Part shown: positions 15,516 through 27,200 of the stretch, in pieces
How the letters are laid out: the number at the start of each line of letters is the position of its first letter
How positions within the stretch are numbered: the stretch's first letter is position 1
Assembly: GCF_019457945.1 (NCBI RefSeq)
Contig: NZ_JAHZSU010000005.1
Coordinates: 22,123 to 86,122, forward strand
Length of the DNA stretch: 64,000 nt
Source: Ornithinimicrobium laminariae
GTDB taxonomy: Bacteria > Actinomycetota > Actinomycetes > Actinomycetales > Dermatophilaceae
Direction: 5' to 3'
Notes under the pieces: model-generated
Database searches by the model: none
What the model saw: only the letters and a program-made list of their open reading frames with translations
Told to the model about the DNA's origin: nothing
Made by a program: the position numbers and the translations under genes

Positions 15516-18500
15516 CAAAGGCTGAGTAACCCTCTCCTGCGCCCTCCGGTTGAAGAACTGACCCTTGTTGGGGGTCGAGCCCAGCCGAACTAGAAACAAA
15601 ATCGGTGCGAATCTGCCGTCCGCAGAACCTTATATGGGCCAAACTGTGTCCATGGCGTCCACGGTTGAAGAGCTACTCGAAAAGTTTCTCCTTGAGTCAC
15701 AGTCCACGGTGGAGCGGGGCACCAAGTTTGAGCGTTTGATCAAGTCGTTTCTGCTTAACGACGTGGAGTGGTCCCAGCGTTTTGATCAGGTGTGGGAGTG
15801 GATGGAATGGCCCGGCCGTGCCGGCAAGCGGGATACCGGCATCGACTTAGTTGCCCGTGTACGTGAAACCGGGGACCTGGTCGCGGTGCAGTGCAAGTTT
15901 TATGACCCTGACACGTTGCTTCAGAAGTCTCACATTGACTCGTTCTTGTCTGACTCAGGCAAAGCCCCGTTTACCGAGCGTCTGGTGGTTTCGACGGCTC
16001 TGAACTGGGGGCCGAACGCTGAGGCTGCGATTCAGGGGCAGACCAAACCGGTGAGCCGTATTGGTTTGCATGACTTGGTCGAGTCCTCGATCGATTGGCA
16101 CCAGTTCGATATCTCAACACCAGAAATTCTGGAGTTGAAGGAACGCAAACAGTTGCGTCCTCACCAGCGTGAGGCCCTGGACAAGGTCCGGGCCGGGTTC
16201 GAAACCGGGGACCGCGGCAAACTGATCATGGCCTGCGGCACGGGCAAGACCTTCACGTCATTGAAGATTGTCGAAGAACAAGTGCCCCTGGGCGGGTCCG
16301 TTCTGTTCTTGGTGCCCTCGATCGCGTTGCTGTCACAGACACTGCGTGAATGGTCCATCGAGGCCGAAAACTCGCTGCGCACGTTCGCAGTATGTTCTGA
16401 CATCAAAGTCGGCCGCAGTGAAGACTCCCCCGAGATCTCTCTCGTCGACCTCACCATCCCGGCCACCACAGACCCGGTCAAACTCGCCGGGCAGGTCAAC
16501 AACCCGGACCTAGCAGCTAATCGCATCACGGTGGTGTTTTCGACCTATCAGTCCATTGACGTGGTCGCCAAAGCCCAAAAAGATGCGGGGCTACCCGAGT
16601 TCGACATGATCATCTGCGACGAGGCCCACCGCACCACCGGCGCAACACTGGCCGACCAGGACGAATCAGCGTTCGTCAAAGTCCACGACAACAACTTCAT
16701 CAAGGCATCCAAACGCCTATACATGACCGCGACCCCACGCATCTATGACGACAACTCCAAAGCCAAAGCAGGCCAGTCCAACGCCATCCTTGCCTCCATG
16801 GACGACGAGAACCTGTTCGGCCCAGAATTTCACCGACTCGGGTTCGGCGAAGCAGTCTCACTGAACCTCCTGACGGACTACAAAGTGCTCGTCCTCGCAG
16901 TTGATGAAGGTTCCGTGTCTCGCACGTTCCAAGGGACAATGGAAGCCAACAGCGAACTCAAACTCGATGACGTGGCCAGGATCGTGGGCTGCTGGAACGG
17001 CCTGGCCAAGGTTGGTCAGGCTGAGCACGACTTCTCTGTCGACCCCGAACCAATGAAGCGTGCTGTCGCGTTCTCCCGCGACATCAAAGCCTCCCAACAG
17101 TTCGCCAGCGTGTTCGATGAAGTTATCGGCGACTACGTCCGCAACCAAAACATCGGGGAAGACGATGGTGAGCGGCCACCGTTAAACACGACGGTGCACC
17201 ACGTCGACGGCAAAATGAACATCCTCACCCGCAACGAAGAACTCGACTGGCTCAAAACCAACCCCGGCACAGACTCCTGCCGCGTCCTCACCAACGCCAA
17301 ATGCCTCTCTGAAGGCGTGGACGTGCCCGCACTGGATGCCGTGATGTTCCTCAACCCCCGCAAGTCCGTCGTCGACGTCGTCCAATCCGTAGGCCGTGTC
17401 ATGCGCCGCTCACCAGGCAAAAAATACGGCTACATCATTTTGCCGATCGGCATCCCAGCAGGGATGAGCCCCGAAGAAGCACTCAGAGACAACGACCGCT
17501 ACCGCGTCGTCTGGGACGTGCTCCAAGCCCTACGCGCCCACGATGAACGCTTCAACGCCATGATCAACAAAATCGAGCTCAACAACACCCGCGACCAACG
17601 CATCAACGTCATCGGAGTCGGCGGCAACGACGACGAGTCCACCACAAACACCACAGACAAGCCCGAACCCAAGCAGTTGTCGTTCAACTGGGAAGCGCTC
17701 GAAGAGTGGCGCGACGCGATCTACGCCAAAATCGTTCAAAAGGTCGGCACCCGACGCTACTGGGAAGACTGGGCCAAAGACGTCGCCACCATCGCTGACA
17801 ACCACCGCACCAGGTTGCTGGCGATCCTAGAATCCGGGCACGCAGCCGAGGAGTTCAATGCTTTCCACCGGGCGCTGCAAGCGAACCTGAACGAGGGCAT
17901 CAACCGGGACGACGCGATCGACATGCTCTCCCAACACATGATCACCAAACCCGTCTTCGACGCACTGTTCTCCGAATACCAGTTTGCTGAACACAACCCA
18001 GTATCCAAAGTCATGCAGACCATGCTCGAAACCCTGGAAGGCGCGAACCTCGAAGCAGAGACCGAACCCCTAGAAAAGTTCTACGAATCCGTGCGCCTAC
18101 GCGCGGCCGGTATCGACAACGCTGAAGGCAAACAACGCATCATCACCGAACTATACGAACGGTTCTTCAAACTCGCCTTCCCCCGCGCAGCCGACGCACT
18201 CGGCATCGTCTACACCCCCACCGAAATCGTTGACTTCATCATCCGCTCCGTTGACCACCTCTCGCGCGAACACTTCGGCAAAGGACTCACCGATGAAGGC
18301 GTGCACGTCCTCGACCCGTTCACCGGCACCGGCACCTTCATCACCCGACTGATCGCTTCCGGCCTGATCGAACCCCACGACCTAGCCCGCAAATACGCCT
18401 CAGAGCTGCACGCCAACGAGATCATGCTGCTGGCCTACTACATCGCAGCGATCAACATCGAAACCACATTCCAACAGCAAATGACCAACGCCGACATTGA

Positions 18501-18651
18501 AGCCCCATACGAGGCTTTTGGTGGGATCGTGCTGACCGACACCTTCCAGATGACCGAAAAAGACGACATCAACGACCTGGTCATCTTCACCAACAACAAC
18601 GAACGCGTCGAAAACCAACGCGCCCTCGACATCCGCGTCATCATCGGCAAC

Positions 18652-18657
18652 CCGCCC
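18652..18657 (+). repeat. Left 6-base direct repeat (CCGCCC) flanking the element
   Basis: CCGCCC encodes the Pro-Pro of the methyltransferase NPPY motif and is repeated at 31771-31776 on the other side of the insertion. Joining the two copies restores the reading frame of the type ISP gene exactly. Confidence 0.85.
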
Positions 18658-18681
18658 TTCCCCCGAAAGTGGGGGTGTTGC
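18658..18681. repeat. Left terminal and subterminal inverted repeats
   Basis: TTCCCCCGA is at the very end, then 8 bases, then GTGTTGC. The right end carries the same two blocks in inverted order, with a spacing of 10. These are probable recombinase binding sites. Confidence 0.75.
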
Positions 18682-18691
18682 GGGGTAGTGT

Positions 18692-20170
18692 GTGGCCATG
18701 TCGAGCCCAACCCCGGTGATGTGGAGGCTGGGTCGCTCGCTGCTTGAGGAAGACGGGGTGGGCACTTTGGGGGTGGCTGAGCTCGTCGTGAGGGAGCGAT
18801 CAGCAGGTTTGAGTCCGGGGCAGCCCTTCCTGCTCCGACCGGACGGCGCGCCCGACGTCGACGTGCTGGCCTTCTTCGCGTCGGCGAGCTACAAGTTGCT
18901 GTCCGAGCAGACCCAGGTGTCCTACGCCAAGGATCTGCGGCTCTTCCTGGGTTTTCTGGAGTCGCAGGGGAGGTCGTGGAGGGAGGCGACTTCTTCGGAT
19001 CTGCTCGACTTCGAGTATTGGCGTCGGCGGGATCCGGACAACGAGCACCGGATCTCCGGAGCGAAGTTCAGTCGTGAGCTTGCGGCGTGCAAGAAGTTCT
19101 TCGCCTGGCAGCACAAGCGTGGTGTGATCGCCAGCGACCCGGCCGCCGACGAGGTCGTTTCTGCTGGGGGTGCAGGCTCGCGTTCGTTGCGCCCTCGGGA
19201 TGCTCGGCCTATCCGGGTGAAGTGGTTGACACCGGGCGCGTACCGGCAGTGCCGGGACGTGGGTCTTGCCGGCCGGCTGCCAGATGGCTCGTCCGACCGC
19301 TCCTGGCGCGGGCGCAACGATGGACGCAACGTGGCTTTTGCCGACCTGCTCTGGTCCAGCGGGCTGCGGCTGAGAGAGGCCGGCACGTTGTTGGTGCAGG
19401 AGCTGCCCGACGTCGACAGCCCCGGCCAGTTCCTGAGGGCAAGGGTGGGTGCCGGGGTCGCCAAGGGACGGGGCCGGGACTTCTGGATGGCGGCCTCCGC
19501 GCGTCGGCAACTGGAGGGCTACGTGCTCTCCACCCGGGCCGAAGCAGTATCTCGGGCGCGACATGAAGGTCGATATGAGGACCTGCCGGGCCGTCAGGTC
19601 GTAGTCGGCCAGGACCGTTCGGGCTTCCGGGTCCGGGACGGGGACGGACAGGTGCGGACGACCACCCTGGACCAGCTCGACTGGCGCGACCGCGCCCGTC
19701 TGTTCGTCCAGGAGGAAGCAGGCCTCGCACCGGCCATGCTGTTTCTGGGCGACTCAGGGCTGCCGATGCGGTACGAGTCCTGGGAGGCGGTCTTCTCGAC
19801 CGCCAACCGGCGGTGCGCCCGACTGGGCGTCCCGGTCTCCTGCTACCCCCACATGCTGCGCCACTCGTTCGCGCTACGGATGCTGGTCACGTTGCTGCAC
19901 GCGTTCGACCGACGGATGGGCCTGACGCCGGAGGAGCGCAGGGACTACCGGATGCTGTTCGGCGACCCGTGGACCCTGGTCCAGACCTTGCTGGGGCACA
20001 CGAACCCTCAGACGACCCGGGACATCTACCTGGAGCCGGTCTCGGGTCTGCAGGTCGACCTGTTCCTCAACGCCGAGGACTCCACCGGGAGCGAGCAAGA
20101 GTTCACCGACTTCGTGCAGCGGCATCTGGCCGCCACCGGCCTGGTCAACGACGGCGGGAGCCGACAGTGA
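18692..20170 (+). CDS. Tyrosine recombinase A of the element (TnpA-like)
   Basis: A protein of up to 492 residues; ATG at 18692 or 18698. It has an N-terminal SAM-like core-binding domain (TQVSYAKDLRLFLGFLESQG) and a full catalytic set: Arg in LLWSSGLRLREAGTL, H-x-L-R in PHMLRHSFALRML, and GHTNPQTTRDIYLEP with the second His/Arg pair and the nucleophilic Tyr. This is the most canonical integrase of the trio. The start lies inside the last codons of the interrupted type ISP frame, in another reading frame, so ribosomes finishing the truncated protein could restart here. The 3' end overlaps the next gene by four bases (GTGA). Confidence 0.92.
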   Translation: MAMSSPTPVMWRLGRSLLEEDGVGTLGVAELVVRERSAGLSPGQPFLLRPDGAPDVDVLAFFASASYKLLSEQTQVSYAKDLRLFLGFLESQGRSWREATSSDLLDFEYWRRRDPDNEHRISGAKFSRELAACKKFFAWQHKRGVIASDPAADEVVSAGGAGSRSLRPRDARPIRVKWLTPGAYRQCRDVGLAGRLPDGSSDRSWRGRNDGRNVAFADLLWSSGLRLREAGTLLVQELPDVDSPGQFLRARVGAGVAKGRGRDFWMAASARRQLEGYVLSTRAEAVSRARHEGRYEDLPGRQVVVGQDRSGFRVRDGDGQVRTTTLDQLDWRDRARLFVQEEAGLAPAMLFLGDSGLPMRYESWEAVFSTANRRCARLGVPVSCYPHMLRHSFALRMLVTLLHAFDRRMGLTPEERRDYRMLFGDPWTLVQTLLGHTNPQTTRDIYLEPVSGLQVDLFLNAEDSTGSEQEFTDFVQRHLAATGLVNDGGSRQ

Positions 20171-21930
20171 CGCCGGTGTCGATGCCAGCAGCGGGCTACC
20201 GCCGCCCAGACCGGCTGAACCCGACCGGGCTGGTGGTGTCGGTCATCGGCACGGACGGGCAGGAGGCCGGCACGTTCGACTTCAGCCAGGCACCGGCCCA
20301 CGGGCAGGTACGCCAGCAACTGGTCGGCGCCTTCGTCGGGGCCACCGGGCCGGACGGCAGGTGGCGCTCGGCCGCGACCATGCGCACCGCGCACCACACC
20401 TCGGTGGCGTTCCTGACCAGCCTGGAGCGGCTGGGGATCAGCATCACCACCTTGAGCGACTTCGGCCCTGAGCACTGGTGGACCTGGCGGGGCGACCGGG
20501 AGGCCACCAACCGGTGGCCTGGTCAGGTAAACATCATGAGAGTCCTCCTCAAGGAGGCCCCGGAGGTCGGTGCCCTGACCCGGCGCGCCATTGCCCAACG
20601 GACCCACAAACCACGAAAGAGGCTGTACGACTCCTACTCGGTCGCCGAGTTCGAAGCCATTCGCCGCCGCGCTGGCGAGCTGGTCCGGGCGTGCGAGGCG
20701 AGGATCTCGGCGAACATCGCCGCGCTCGAGCGCCACCGTGACGGCCAGCTCCACGACGAGCCCTGTGTTCCCTATGACGGGACCAACCTGTCCCGGGGCG
20801 CGCTCCTCGAACGGCTCGTGCAGGACGGGCGGCTGCGGTTCGGCCGCGGCGCAAACGAGGCTGCCCGGCAGGCCGCCGCCGTCCTGGGCACGGGGGACCT
20901 GCACCCCACCTACGCTCTCTTCCCGACCAGGATCGAACTGCTGTCGGTCATGGCAGCAATGGTCTGCGACCGCGGGTACAACCTGTCGACCCTGGAGTCG
21001 ATGGTGATGCCCGACCTGGCCTCCGAACCCGGACGGGACGAGGTACTGGTGACGCACTTGGACAAGCCGAGGCGGGGGCACCGCAGGTACTTCACCAACT
21101 CCTTCTCCGGACCTCACGCCCGGACCTTGCGCACCGCACTGACGATCACCGCACCAGCCCGGGAGTGCCTGGAGCACCTAGGGCACGCCACGGACCGGCT
21201 GCTGATCGCCGGTACCTCGAGCGGCGTCACCGACCACCCCACCACGTTGTTCGTGACAGACGGGTTCACCAACGGCGGCGCGGTTCGCCGCTGGGACCAG
21301 GTCGCCAACCTGCGTGACGACGACGGACAGCTGCTGCACCTGCACTTCGGGCGGCTGCGCTTGTCCGGGCAGGTCATCAACCGCAAGTCCAGCCAGAACT
21401 CTGCCGCCGTCAGCGAGGACGTCTACCGCCGACCGGACCCGCTGACCGCCCACCTTCACCAGGACGTGATCTTGGAGGGCCAGGTCGAAGCCGTCGAGCA
21501 CGCGAGAGACTCGGTGCGGCTGCGCTATGCACCGGTGCAGGACCTTGGCCTGCCGGCGGAGACGGCCAGCGCCGTCCGCTCCGGTCGGCTGGACACCGCG
21601 GCGACGGCGTGCCTGGACTTCACCCACAGCCCGTTTACCCCGGACGGTGATCCTTGCACGGCCTCCTTCCTGATGTGTCTGGCCTGTCCGAACGCGGTCG
21701 CCACCCCTGCGCACTTGCCCCGGCTGGTCCTGCTGGATGAGGCGCTGGACAACCTCGCCTCGGTCGACCCTGCGCGCTTCGATGCCCGCTACCGGGAGCA
21801 CCGGGACCGGCTGGTGCACCTGCTCGAGTCCAGCACCACCCCGGGCGAGCGGGCCACCGCCCGCGACGAGGCCACCGATGACGACCGGGCAGTGATCGAA
21901 CGGCTCCTGCGACGGGACCTGGACGCATGA
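20167..21930 (+). CDS. Recombinase B of the element (TnpB-like)
   Basis: A protein of 587 residues from GTG at 20167, which overlaps the TGA of recombinase A. The frame continues upstream in the shadow of recombinase A, but that part is not coding. The N-terminal half is a core-binding region; the C-terminal half has LHFGRLRLSGQVINRKSS and DVYRRPDPL as remnant or divergent catalytic boxes, and a Cys/His segment (DPCTASFLMCLACPNAVATPAHLPR). This composition is usual for the second recombinase of three-recombinase elements, whose active site is often divergent. It probably acts in complex with A and C at the element ends. Confidence 0.85.
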   Translation: MTPVSMPAAGYRRPDRLNPTGLVVSVIGTDGQEAGTFDFSQAPAHGQVRQQLVGAFVGATGPDGRWRSAATMRTAHHTSVAFLTSLERLGISITTLSDFGPEHWWTWRGDREATNRWPGQVNIMRVLLKEAPEVGALTRRAIAQRTHKPRKRLYDSYSVAEFEAIRRRAGELVRACEARISANIAALERHRDGQLHDEPCVPYDGTNLSRGALLERLVQDGRLRFGRGANEAARQAAAVLGTGDLHPTYALFPTRIELLSVMAAMVCDRGYNLSTLESMVMPDLASEPGRDEVLVTHLDKPRRGHRRYFTNSFSGPHARTLRTALTITAPARECLEHLGHATDRLLIAGTSSGVTDHPTTLFVTDGFTNGGAVRRWDQVANLRDDDGQLLHLHFGRLRLSGQVINRKSSQNSAAVSEDVYRRPDPLTAHLHQDVILEGQVEAVEHARDSVRLRYAPVQDLGLPAETASAVRSGRLDTAATACLDFTHSPFTPDGDPCTASFLMCLACPNAVATPAHLPRLVLLDEALDNLASVDPARFDARYREHRDRLVHLLESSTTPGERATARDEATDDDRAVIERLLRRDLDA

Positions 21931-23798
21931 CGACAGCAGCGGCCCCGGACCACCTGGGCGGGTTCCCGATCCGGTCTGGAGCGTCGCTCCCGGCGGTCGG
22001 GGTCCGGGTCGTTCCCGGCGGCTCGGTCTTCGGCGACAAGGTCTGGGACCTGAGCCCGCTGTGCCCGCGACCGACCACCCGGTGGATCCGCCTGGACTTC
22101 GAGCGCTGTCCGGCCGGCGTCCGGGAGGACATCAAGCACTTCTTCTACCTGACCTTGACCCAGGACACCCCGTTGGACCAGCTGGACCGTCCAGCCAGCG
22201 TCCGTCGCCGGCTGGCACCCTCGACGCTGAAGACGATGCGGGCCGACCTGCAACCGTTCCTGGACTGGCTGGCGACCCGCGGCACACCCCAGCTGGCCCA
22301 GCTCGAGGAGGACGACCTGCGCGAGTACGCCGCCCAGGTCGCCACAGCACCGGTCGGGCAGAACCCCAAGTCCCGACGCCTGTTCGTGCTCAGCCGGCTG
22401 TGGCTGCTCAGCCCCTACATGCGCCCCAGCGCCCGGTTGAGGCAACCGTTCTGGGAACGCGAGGGCATGGAGCAGGTGATCGGCAAGAGCGAATGGACCG
22501 CGGAGAACAAATCGGTCCCGGTGCATCCGGCCACCATGTCGGCGCTGCTCGTGTGGTGCCTGCGACTGGTCCAGGAGGCACCACGACTTCTTCACCGGCT
22601 CAGCCTGAGCCCGCGTGCCACTCTTCCCGGACCGGCCGGTCGAGCGTCCCTGCCGTGGAGCGGTGAACTCGACCCGGATCAGGTCGATGCCCATCGGCGA
22701 GTAGTCAGCACGGCGTGCCTGATCACCGTGGCCTACCTGACCGGGATGCGAGCCGATGAGGTCCTGGGCCTGCGCCGCGGGTGCTGCACCCTCACCGCCA
22801 GCCCCCCCGGCGCAGCTGCCACCGGGTACGAGATCAGAGGCCGCACCTACAAGGCAGCTGTCGCCGCGGGCCGGAGTCTTCCCGAGGGTGTCGACCGCGA
22901 ACACCCCTGGGTCGCGATCAAGCCCGTAGCGGACGCGATCGCCGTGATGGAGGAGCTGCACGACGGTGACCTGCTGTTCAGCGACACCCTCTTCAAGGCC
23001 CGGCTGACCGGTACCGAGCTCGATCCTGGCGGCCCTCCGTCAAGACGGGTGCACGAGGCGATCAAACACCTTGTCAGTTGGTGCAACCAGCGCGCCAGCG
23101 ACCTGGGCCGTCCCCACGACGTCATCCCGGAAGATCCGGACGGACCGATCAACCTGCGACGACTGCGCCGCACCCTGGCCTGGTTCATCTACCGCCGTCC
23201 CGGCGGTCGGGTCGCCCTCGGCGTTCAGTACGGGCACCTGCACGCGGCCACTACCGACGGGTACGGAGGCAGGGTCTCGACCGGCCTGCGGGACCTGTTC
23301 CCGATGGAGGAAGCCTTCGCCCTCAGCGACACCCTGCACCGGGCCGCCGAGCACCTTCAGGCACACCCGCACGTCAGTGGTCCCGCGGCCGGCCGCTACC
23401 GGGCCGCCGCCAGCGAGTACCGCGACCGCTTCCAAGGCCTGACCCTCACCACCAAGCAGACCGCTGCCCTCATGGCCAACCCGGCCATGCGCGTCTACGA
23501 CGCACCTGGCCAGACCCTCGCCTGCTGCTTCGACCCACGGAAAGCCTTGTGCCGCCGGGACACCACCGCGGGCGCGGCAACCACTCCGGACCTGACCGCC
23601 TGCGACCACCGGTGCGCCAACATCGCCCGCACCGAGGAGCACATCGCCGCCGTCCGGGCAGAGCTGGCCGTGCTGCAGGATGAGCACGATGCGTCTATGA
23701 CGCCCGAACCGTTGCGGCACCGGATCCGCGCCCAGATCGACCGGCGAGAAGCCATCGTCACGGCCCACACTGACGCGCAGGACGGTGGGCAGCCATGA
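21927..23798 (+). CDS. Tyrosine recombinase C of the element
   Basis: A protein of 623 residues; ATG at 21927 overlaps the previous TGA. The catalytic Arg is in YLTGMRADEVLGLRRG. The second box reads RRLRRTLAWFIYRRPGG, followed by GVQYGHLHAATTDGYGG with His and the candidate Tyr. A Cys/His-rich C-terminus (CCFDPRKALC and CDHRCANIARTEEHI) precedes a helical tail. This is the third member of the Tn554-like recombinase set. The 3' end overlaps the small partner gene by four bases. Confidence 0.88.
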   Translation: MTTAAAPDHLGGFPIRSGASLPAVGVRVVPGGSVFGDKVWDLSPLCPRPTTRWIRLDFERCPAGVREDIKHFFYLTLTQDTPLDQLDRPASVRRRLAPSTLKTMRADLQPFLDWLATRGTPQLAQLEEDDLREYAAQVATAPVGQNPKSRRLFVLSRLWLLSPYMRPSARLRQPFWEREGMEQVIGKSEWTAENKSVPVHPATMSALLVWCLRLVQEAPRLLHRLSLSPRATLPGPAGRASLPWSGELDPDQVDAHRRVVSTACLITVAYLTGMRADEVLGLRRGCCTLTASPPGAAATGYEIRGRTYKAAVAAGRSLPEGVDREHPWVAIKPVADAIAVMEELHDGDLLFSDTLFKARLTGTELDPGGPPSRRVHEAIKHLVSWCNQRASDLGRPHDVIPEDPDGPINLRRLRRTLAWFIYRRPGGRVALGVQYGHLHAATTDGYGGRVSTGLRDLFPMEEAFALSDTLHRAAEHLQAHPHVSGPAAGRYRAAASEYRDRFQGLTLTTKQTAALMANPAMRVYDAPGQTLACCFDPRKALCRRDTTAGAATTPDLTACDHRCANIARTEEHIAAVRAELAVLQDEHDASMTPEPLRHRIRAQIDRREAIVTAHTDAQDGGQP

Positions 23799-24235
23799 CC
23801 GAGCACGGACCAGAACGCCGCGCCATCCGGGAGGCTATGACCAGGCTGCTGGAGGGTCAGCCGGTCCGCTCCGACGGCAAGCTGACCATCAAGTCTCTGG
23901 CCGAGGAAGCCGGTGTCAAACGGTGGATTCTCACCCACCGGCACCAGGACCTGCAGGCCGAGTTCCGCGACCGGATCGCCGCGCACGGCACCGACCCCGA
24001 ACCTGTCAGGGCGCTCAAGGAGCGCGTCGAAGCCCTGACCGCGGAGAACCGCCGCCTGCGTGAACAGCTGCGGGAGACCAGATCCACCATCACGATGCTC
24101 GAGCGGCACATCGCGGTCGAGGCCCTCGAATCCAGCCGCATGCCAGACGATCCCACCACCCCGGCACGGACACTCCGGCCGGTCCCTGAACCAGTCCAAC
24201 CGGCCGACGAGCCGCCCTCCGACCCGAAAGGCTGA
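23795..24235 (+). CDS. Small HTH/coiled-coil partner protein (TnpC/DUF6262-like)
   Basis: A protein of 146 residues. The N-terminal segment GKLTIKSLAEEAGVKRWIL is a helix-turn-helix. It is followed by a coiled coil (EPVRALKERVEALTAENRRL and on to about residue 110) and a Pro-rich tail. Proteins of this size and form sit directly after the recombinases in Tn554-type elements, where TnpC influences the efficiency and orientation of transposition. It is coupled to recombinase C by ATGA, and 8 bases separate it from the methyltransferase gene, so cargo and mobility genes share one transcript. Confidence 0.75.
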   Translation: MTEHGPERRAIREAMTRLLEGQPVRSDGKLTIKSLAEEAGVKRWILTHRHQDLQAEFRDRIAAHGTDPEPVRALKERVEALTAENRRLREQLRETRSTITMLERHIAVEALESSRMPDDPTTPARTLRPVPEPVQPADEPPSDPKG

Positions 24236-24243
24236 ATCGGCCG

Positions 24244-27200
24244 ATGCGTCTCAACGCAAGCAAGACCGTCAACTGGAGCAACCCCGCAACTCATGCCGGC
24301 GTCACGACGGACAAAGTCTTCATCGGAGCCGACCCGTTCGGCCTAGGAGGCGTTCAAGTCGCCGTCGGACAGGCAGCGACCCCACCCTCTCGGCAGGCAC
24401 TTCGCGAACTGTTCGCTGCGCGTCGCGGCAAGACCCAGCTGCAGCTCGTCGTTGCAATCGTGAACGGTTCGACGACTCATCTCTTCGGGCCAGACCCGCA
24501 GGCACAACCCATCGAGCTACCCACGGAACAGGCGCAACGGCAACTCCAATCAGTTCTTGATGAACCTGATGTCTTAGCGGCGACCGAGCGCATCGCCGGC
24601 TTCCGGAAGGCCCACGACTCCACCGCTGTCGCAGGCTTCACGAACAGCGGTCTCTTCGCCACCCATCACCTGACCCAGAACGTTCCACAGCGTCACGACT
24701 GGGACGACCTCAACCGTGCCGGCGCCGCCATGCTGACCACCCGCGGAAGAAAGCTCATCGACGCTCTTGGCTTCAAGACCAAGCCAGCGACCGGCGGCGC
24801 CGTCCTGCTGTCGACCCCCACCGATGCGTCACGCGCAGTCGCGGTCCTGCTCGACGACACCGAGCAGTTCGACTCCAAGAGCCCTCGCTTCCAGCTGTCT
24901 CCTGTCGCCTATGGACTGGCCGTCGCGGCCCAGCAGGAGGTCCCATGGCTGGTCGTCCTCCGCAAGGACCAGATCCGCCTCTACCCCGGCCGGGACGGTA
25001 TCGGTGTCGGCTCCAAGGGCCAAGCCGAAACCTACTTCGAGGTCGACCTCTCCACGGTCGACGCAACGTTCGCAGGGCTGCTGCCGCTGATCTTCACCGC
25101 AGACGCTCTGGCTGTAACTGGCACTACAGACCAGCTGCTGGCCGAGAGCACCCGGTACGCCACCGAGCTCGGAGACCGACTCCGGGAGCGGATCTACGAG
25201 GAGATCATCCCCTCGCTCGCTGTCGAGGTCACCCACCAGCTCGCCAAGCACGCACAAGTGCGGCTCGATGCCGAAGGCCTCGCGATCGCGTACCGCGTCA
25301 CGCTGCGTGTCCTCTTCCGCCTTCTGTTTCAGGCGTACGCCGAAGACCGCGGACTACTACCGTCCGGCCGCAACGAAGGCTTCGACGCGAACAGCCTCAA
25401 GACCAACGCCCAACGCCTCATCACCACCGCGGATGATGAGTTCGGCGACTCCACAACCCTGTGGCGCGACCTGACCCAGGTGTGGGACGCCATCGACAAG
25501 GGCAACGCCCAGTGGCAGATTCCCGCCTACAACGGAGGCCTGTTCTCGTCCGACCCTGAACGATCGCCAGATGGCGCGTTGTTCACCAAGATCCAGATCC
25601 CGGACCGAGCCATGGGGCCAGCCCTCAAGCATCTGCTGGTCGACACCACACGCGACGGCGTCGACGGACCCGTGGACTTCCGGTCCCTCAGCGTGCGCGA
25701 ATTTGGCACGATCTACGAGGGCCTCCTCGAAAGCTCACTCTCCAAGGCCGAGCAGGACCTCACGCTCGACCGCGACGGCGCCTGGGTGCCCGCCCAGAAG
25801 GGGGACGAGGTCCACGTCAGAGCAGGCGCGGTGTACTTCCACAGTGCCTCGGGCGAACGCAAGGCAACGGGGTCCTACTTCACCCCGAAGGTCGTCGTCG
25901 ACCACCTCATCGAACGATCTCTCGTGCCGTCACTCACCGCGCACCTCGAGGGGATCGCCGACCACCTCACCAAGGGAGACCCAGCGGCTGCGGCCCGAGA
26001 CTTCTTCGACTTCCGCGTCGCCGATCTCGCCATGGGATCGGGCCACTTCCTCGTCGCTGCGGTCGACAAGATCGAAGCGCTGATGCGCACCTTCCTCGCC
26101 CAGCACGCCGTACCAGGCGTCACTGACGAGCTGCTCCGGCTCGCCGGCGCCGCTAAGGAAGCTTTGGGCACTGATGATGTCGCCAAGTCAGACGTCGACG
26201 AGATAGGCCTCCTGCGACGACAGGTCGCCCGCAGATGCATCTACGGGCTTGACACCAACCCGATGGCCGTCGAGCTCGCCCGTCTCGCGCTCTGGATCCA
26301 CACCTTCGTGCCCGGCCTACCGATGAGCAACCTCGACCACGGCCTCATCAATGCCGACTCCCTGACCGGGATCGGAACGGTCGACGAGGCTCTGGACGTC
26401 CTGCAGCCTGACCGTGCCCCCGGCCAGAGTGGGTTCTTCGACGACGTCGTCACGGACACCCTCGCATCCGCCAAGACACTCCTGGTCGATCTCGCCAACG
26501 CCGGCGAGGCCAACAAGGCCGAGATCGATGAGTCCGCGCGTCTGCTCGATCAGGCCCGTGAGGCCTCAGCACCAGCGGAACGGGTGTTTGACGTCGCCGT
26601 CGCCGCACGCGTTGGTGCCGTCGACGCCGGCCTGATCTTCACCGAGGACGACATCACCGAGCTCGCCCGCACCCCACAGGTTACGCAGACCATCCAGGAG
26701 CTGCGACCGGCGCACATGCCAGTCCTCTTCCCCGAGGTGTTCCTCCGATCTAACCCAGGTTTCGACGTCCTCATCGGAAACCCGCCGTGGGAAGAATTGA
26801 TGGTCGAGGAGCCCAAGTTTTGGCTCCGCGTACGCCCGGGCCTGCTCGGGCTCAAGCCAGCCGTCATGAAGGCCGAGGTCGCACGGCTGCGTGCTCAGCG
26901 CCCCGAGATGGTGGAAGAACTCGACCAGCTCAGCGAAGTCGTGGGCAGAATCCGCCAGACTCTACTCAAAGGCCCCTACCCCGGACTTGGGACCGGAGAC
27001 ATCGACCTCTACCAAGCCTTTGCCTGGCGCTTCTTGCATCTACTCAGGGAGGGCGGGCAGATGGGGGTCGTTGTCCCCCGCTCGCTCTTGGGTGCAGCTG
27101 GCCCCCAGCTATGGAGGGAAGCCATGTTCGCCGGAGGCGACCTCCAGGCGATCACGCTGGTTAACAACCGCCAATGGGTCTTCCCTATCCACCCCCAGTA

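Larger units (their letters stand above)
15652..18747 (+). pseudogene. Type ISP restriction-modification enzyme, 5' part, interrupted
   Basis: The start at 15652 (MASTVEELL) is preferred; 15634 is possible. Domains: an Mrr/PD-(D/E)xK-like nuclease with GIDLV near residue 65 and QCKF near 80; a superfamily 2 helicase with MACGTGKTFTS near 192, CDEAHRTTG, MTATPRIY and VVQSVGRVMRRSPGKK; a helical coupler; and a gamma-class N6-adenine methyltransferase with motif I LDPFTGTGTFITRL near residue 887. The protein stops being homologous at IIGNPP (codons up to 18657), and about 30 foreign residues follow to the stop at 18745-18747. Single-chain enzymes of this kind (LlaGI/LlaBIII group) translocate DNA and cut between sites. 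Without the target-recognition part it should be inactive. Confidence 0.93.

Noticed and set aside
15560..15600. tRNA-like T-arm (GGGGGTCGAGCCC) before the type ISP gene
   Set aside because: No matching acceptor, anticodon or D arm can be folded upstream. The similarity is too short.
19813..20166. Upstream extension of recombinase B
   Set aside because: It lies entirely under recombinase A in another frame. The GTG at 20167 overlapping the TGA is the better start.
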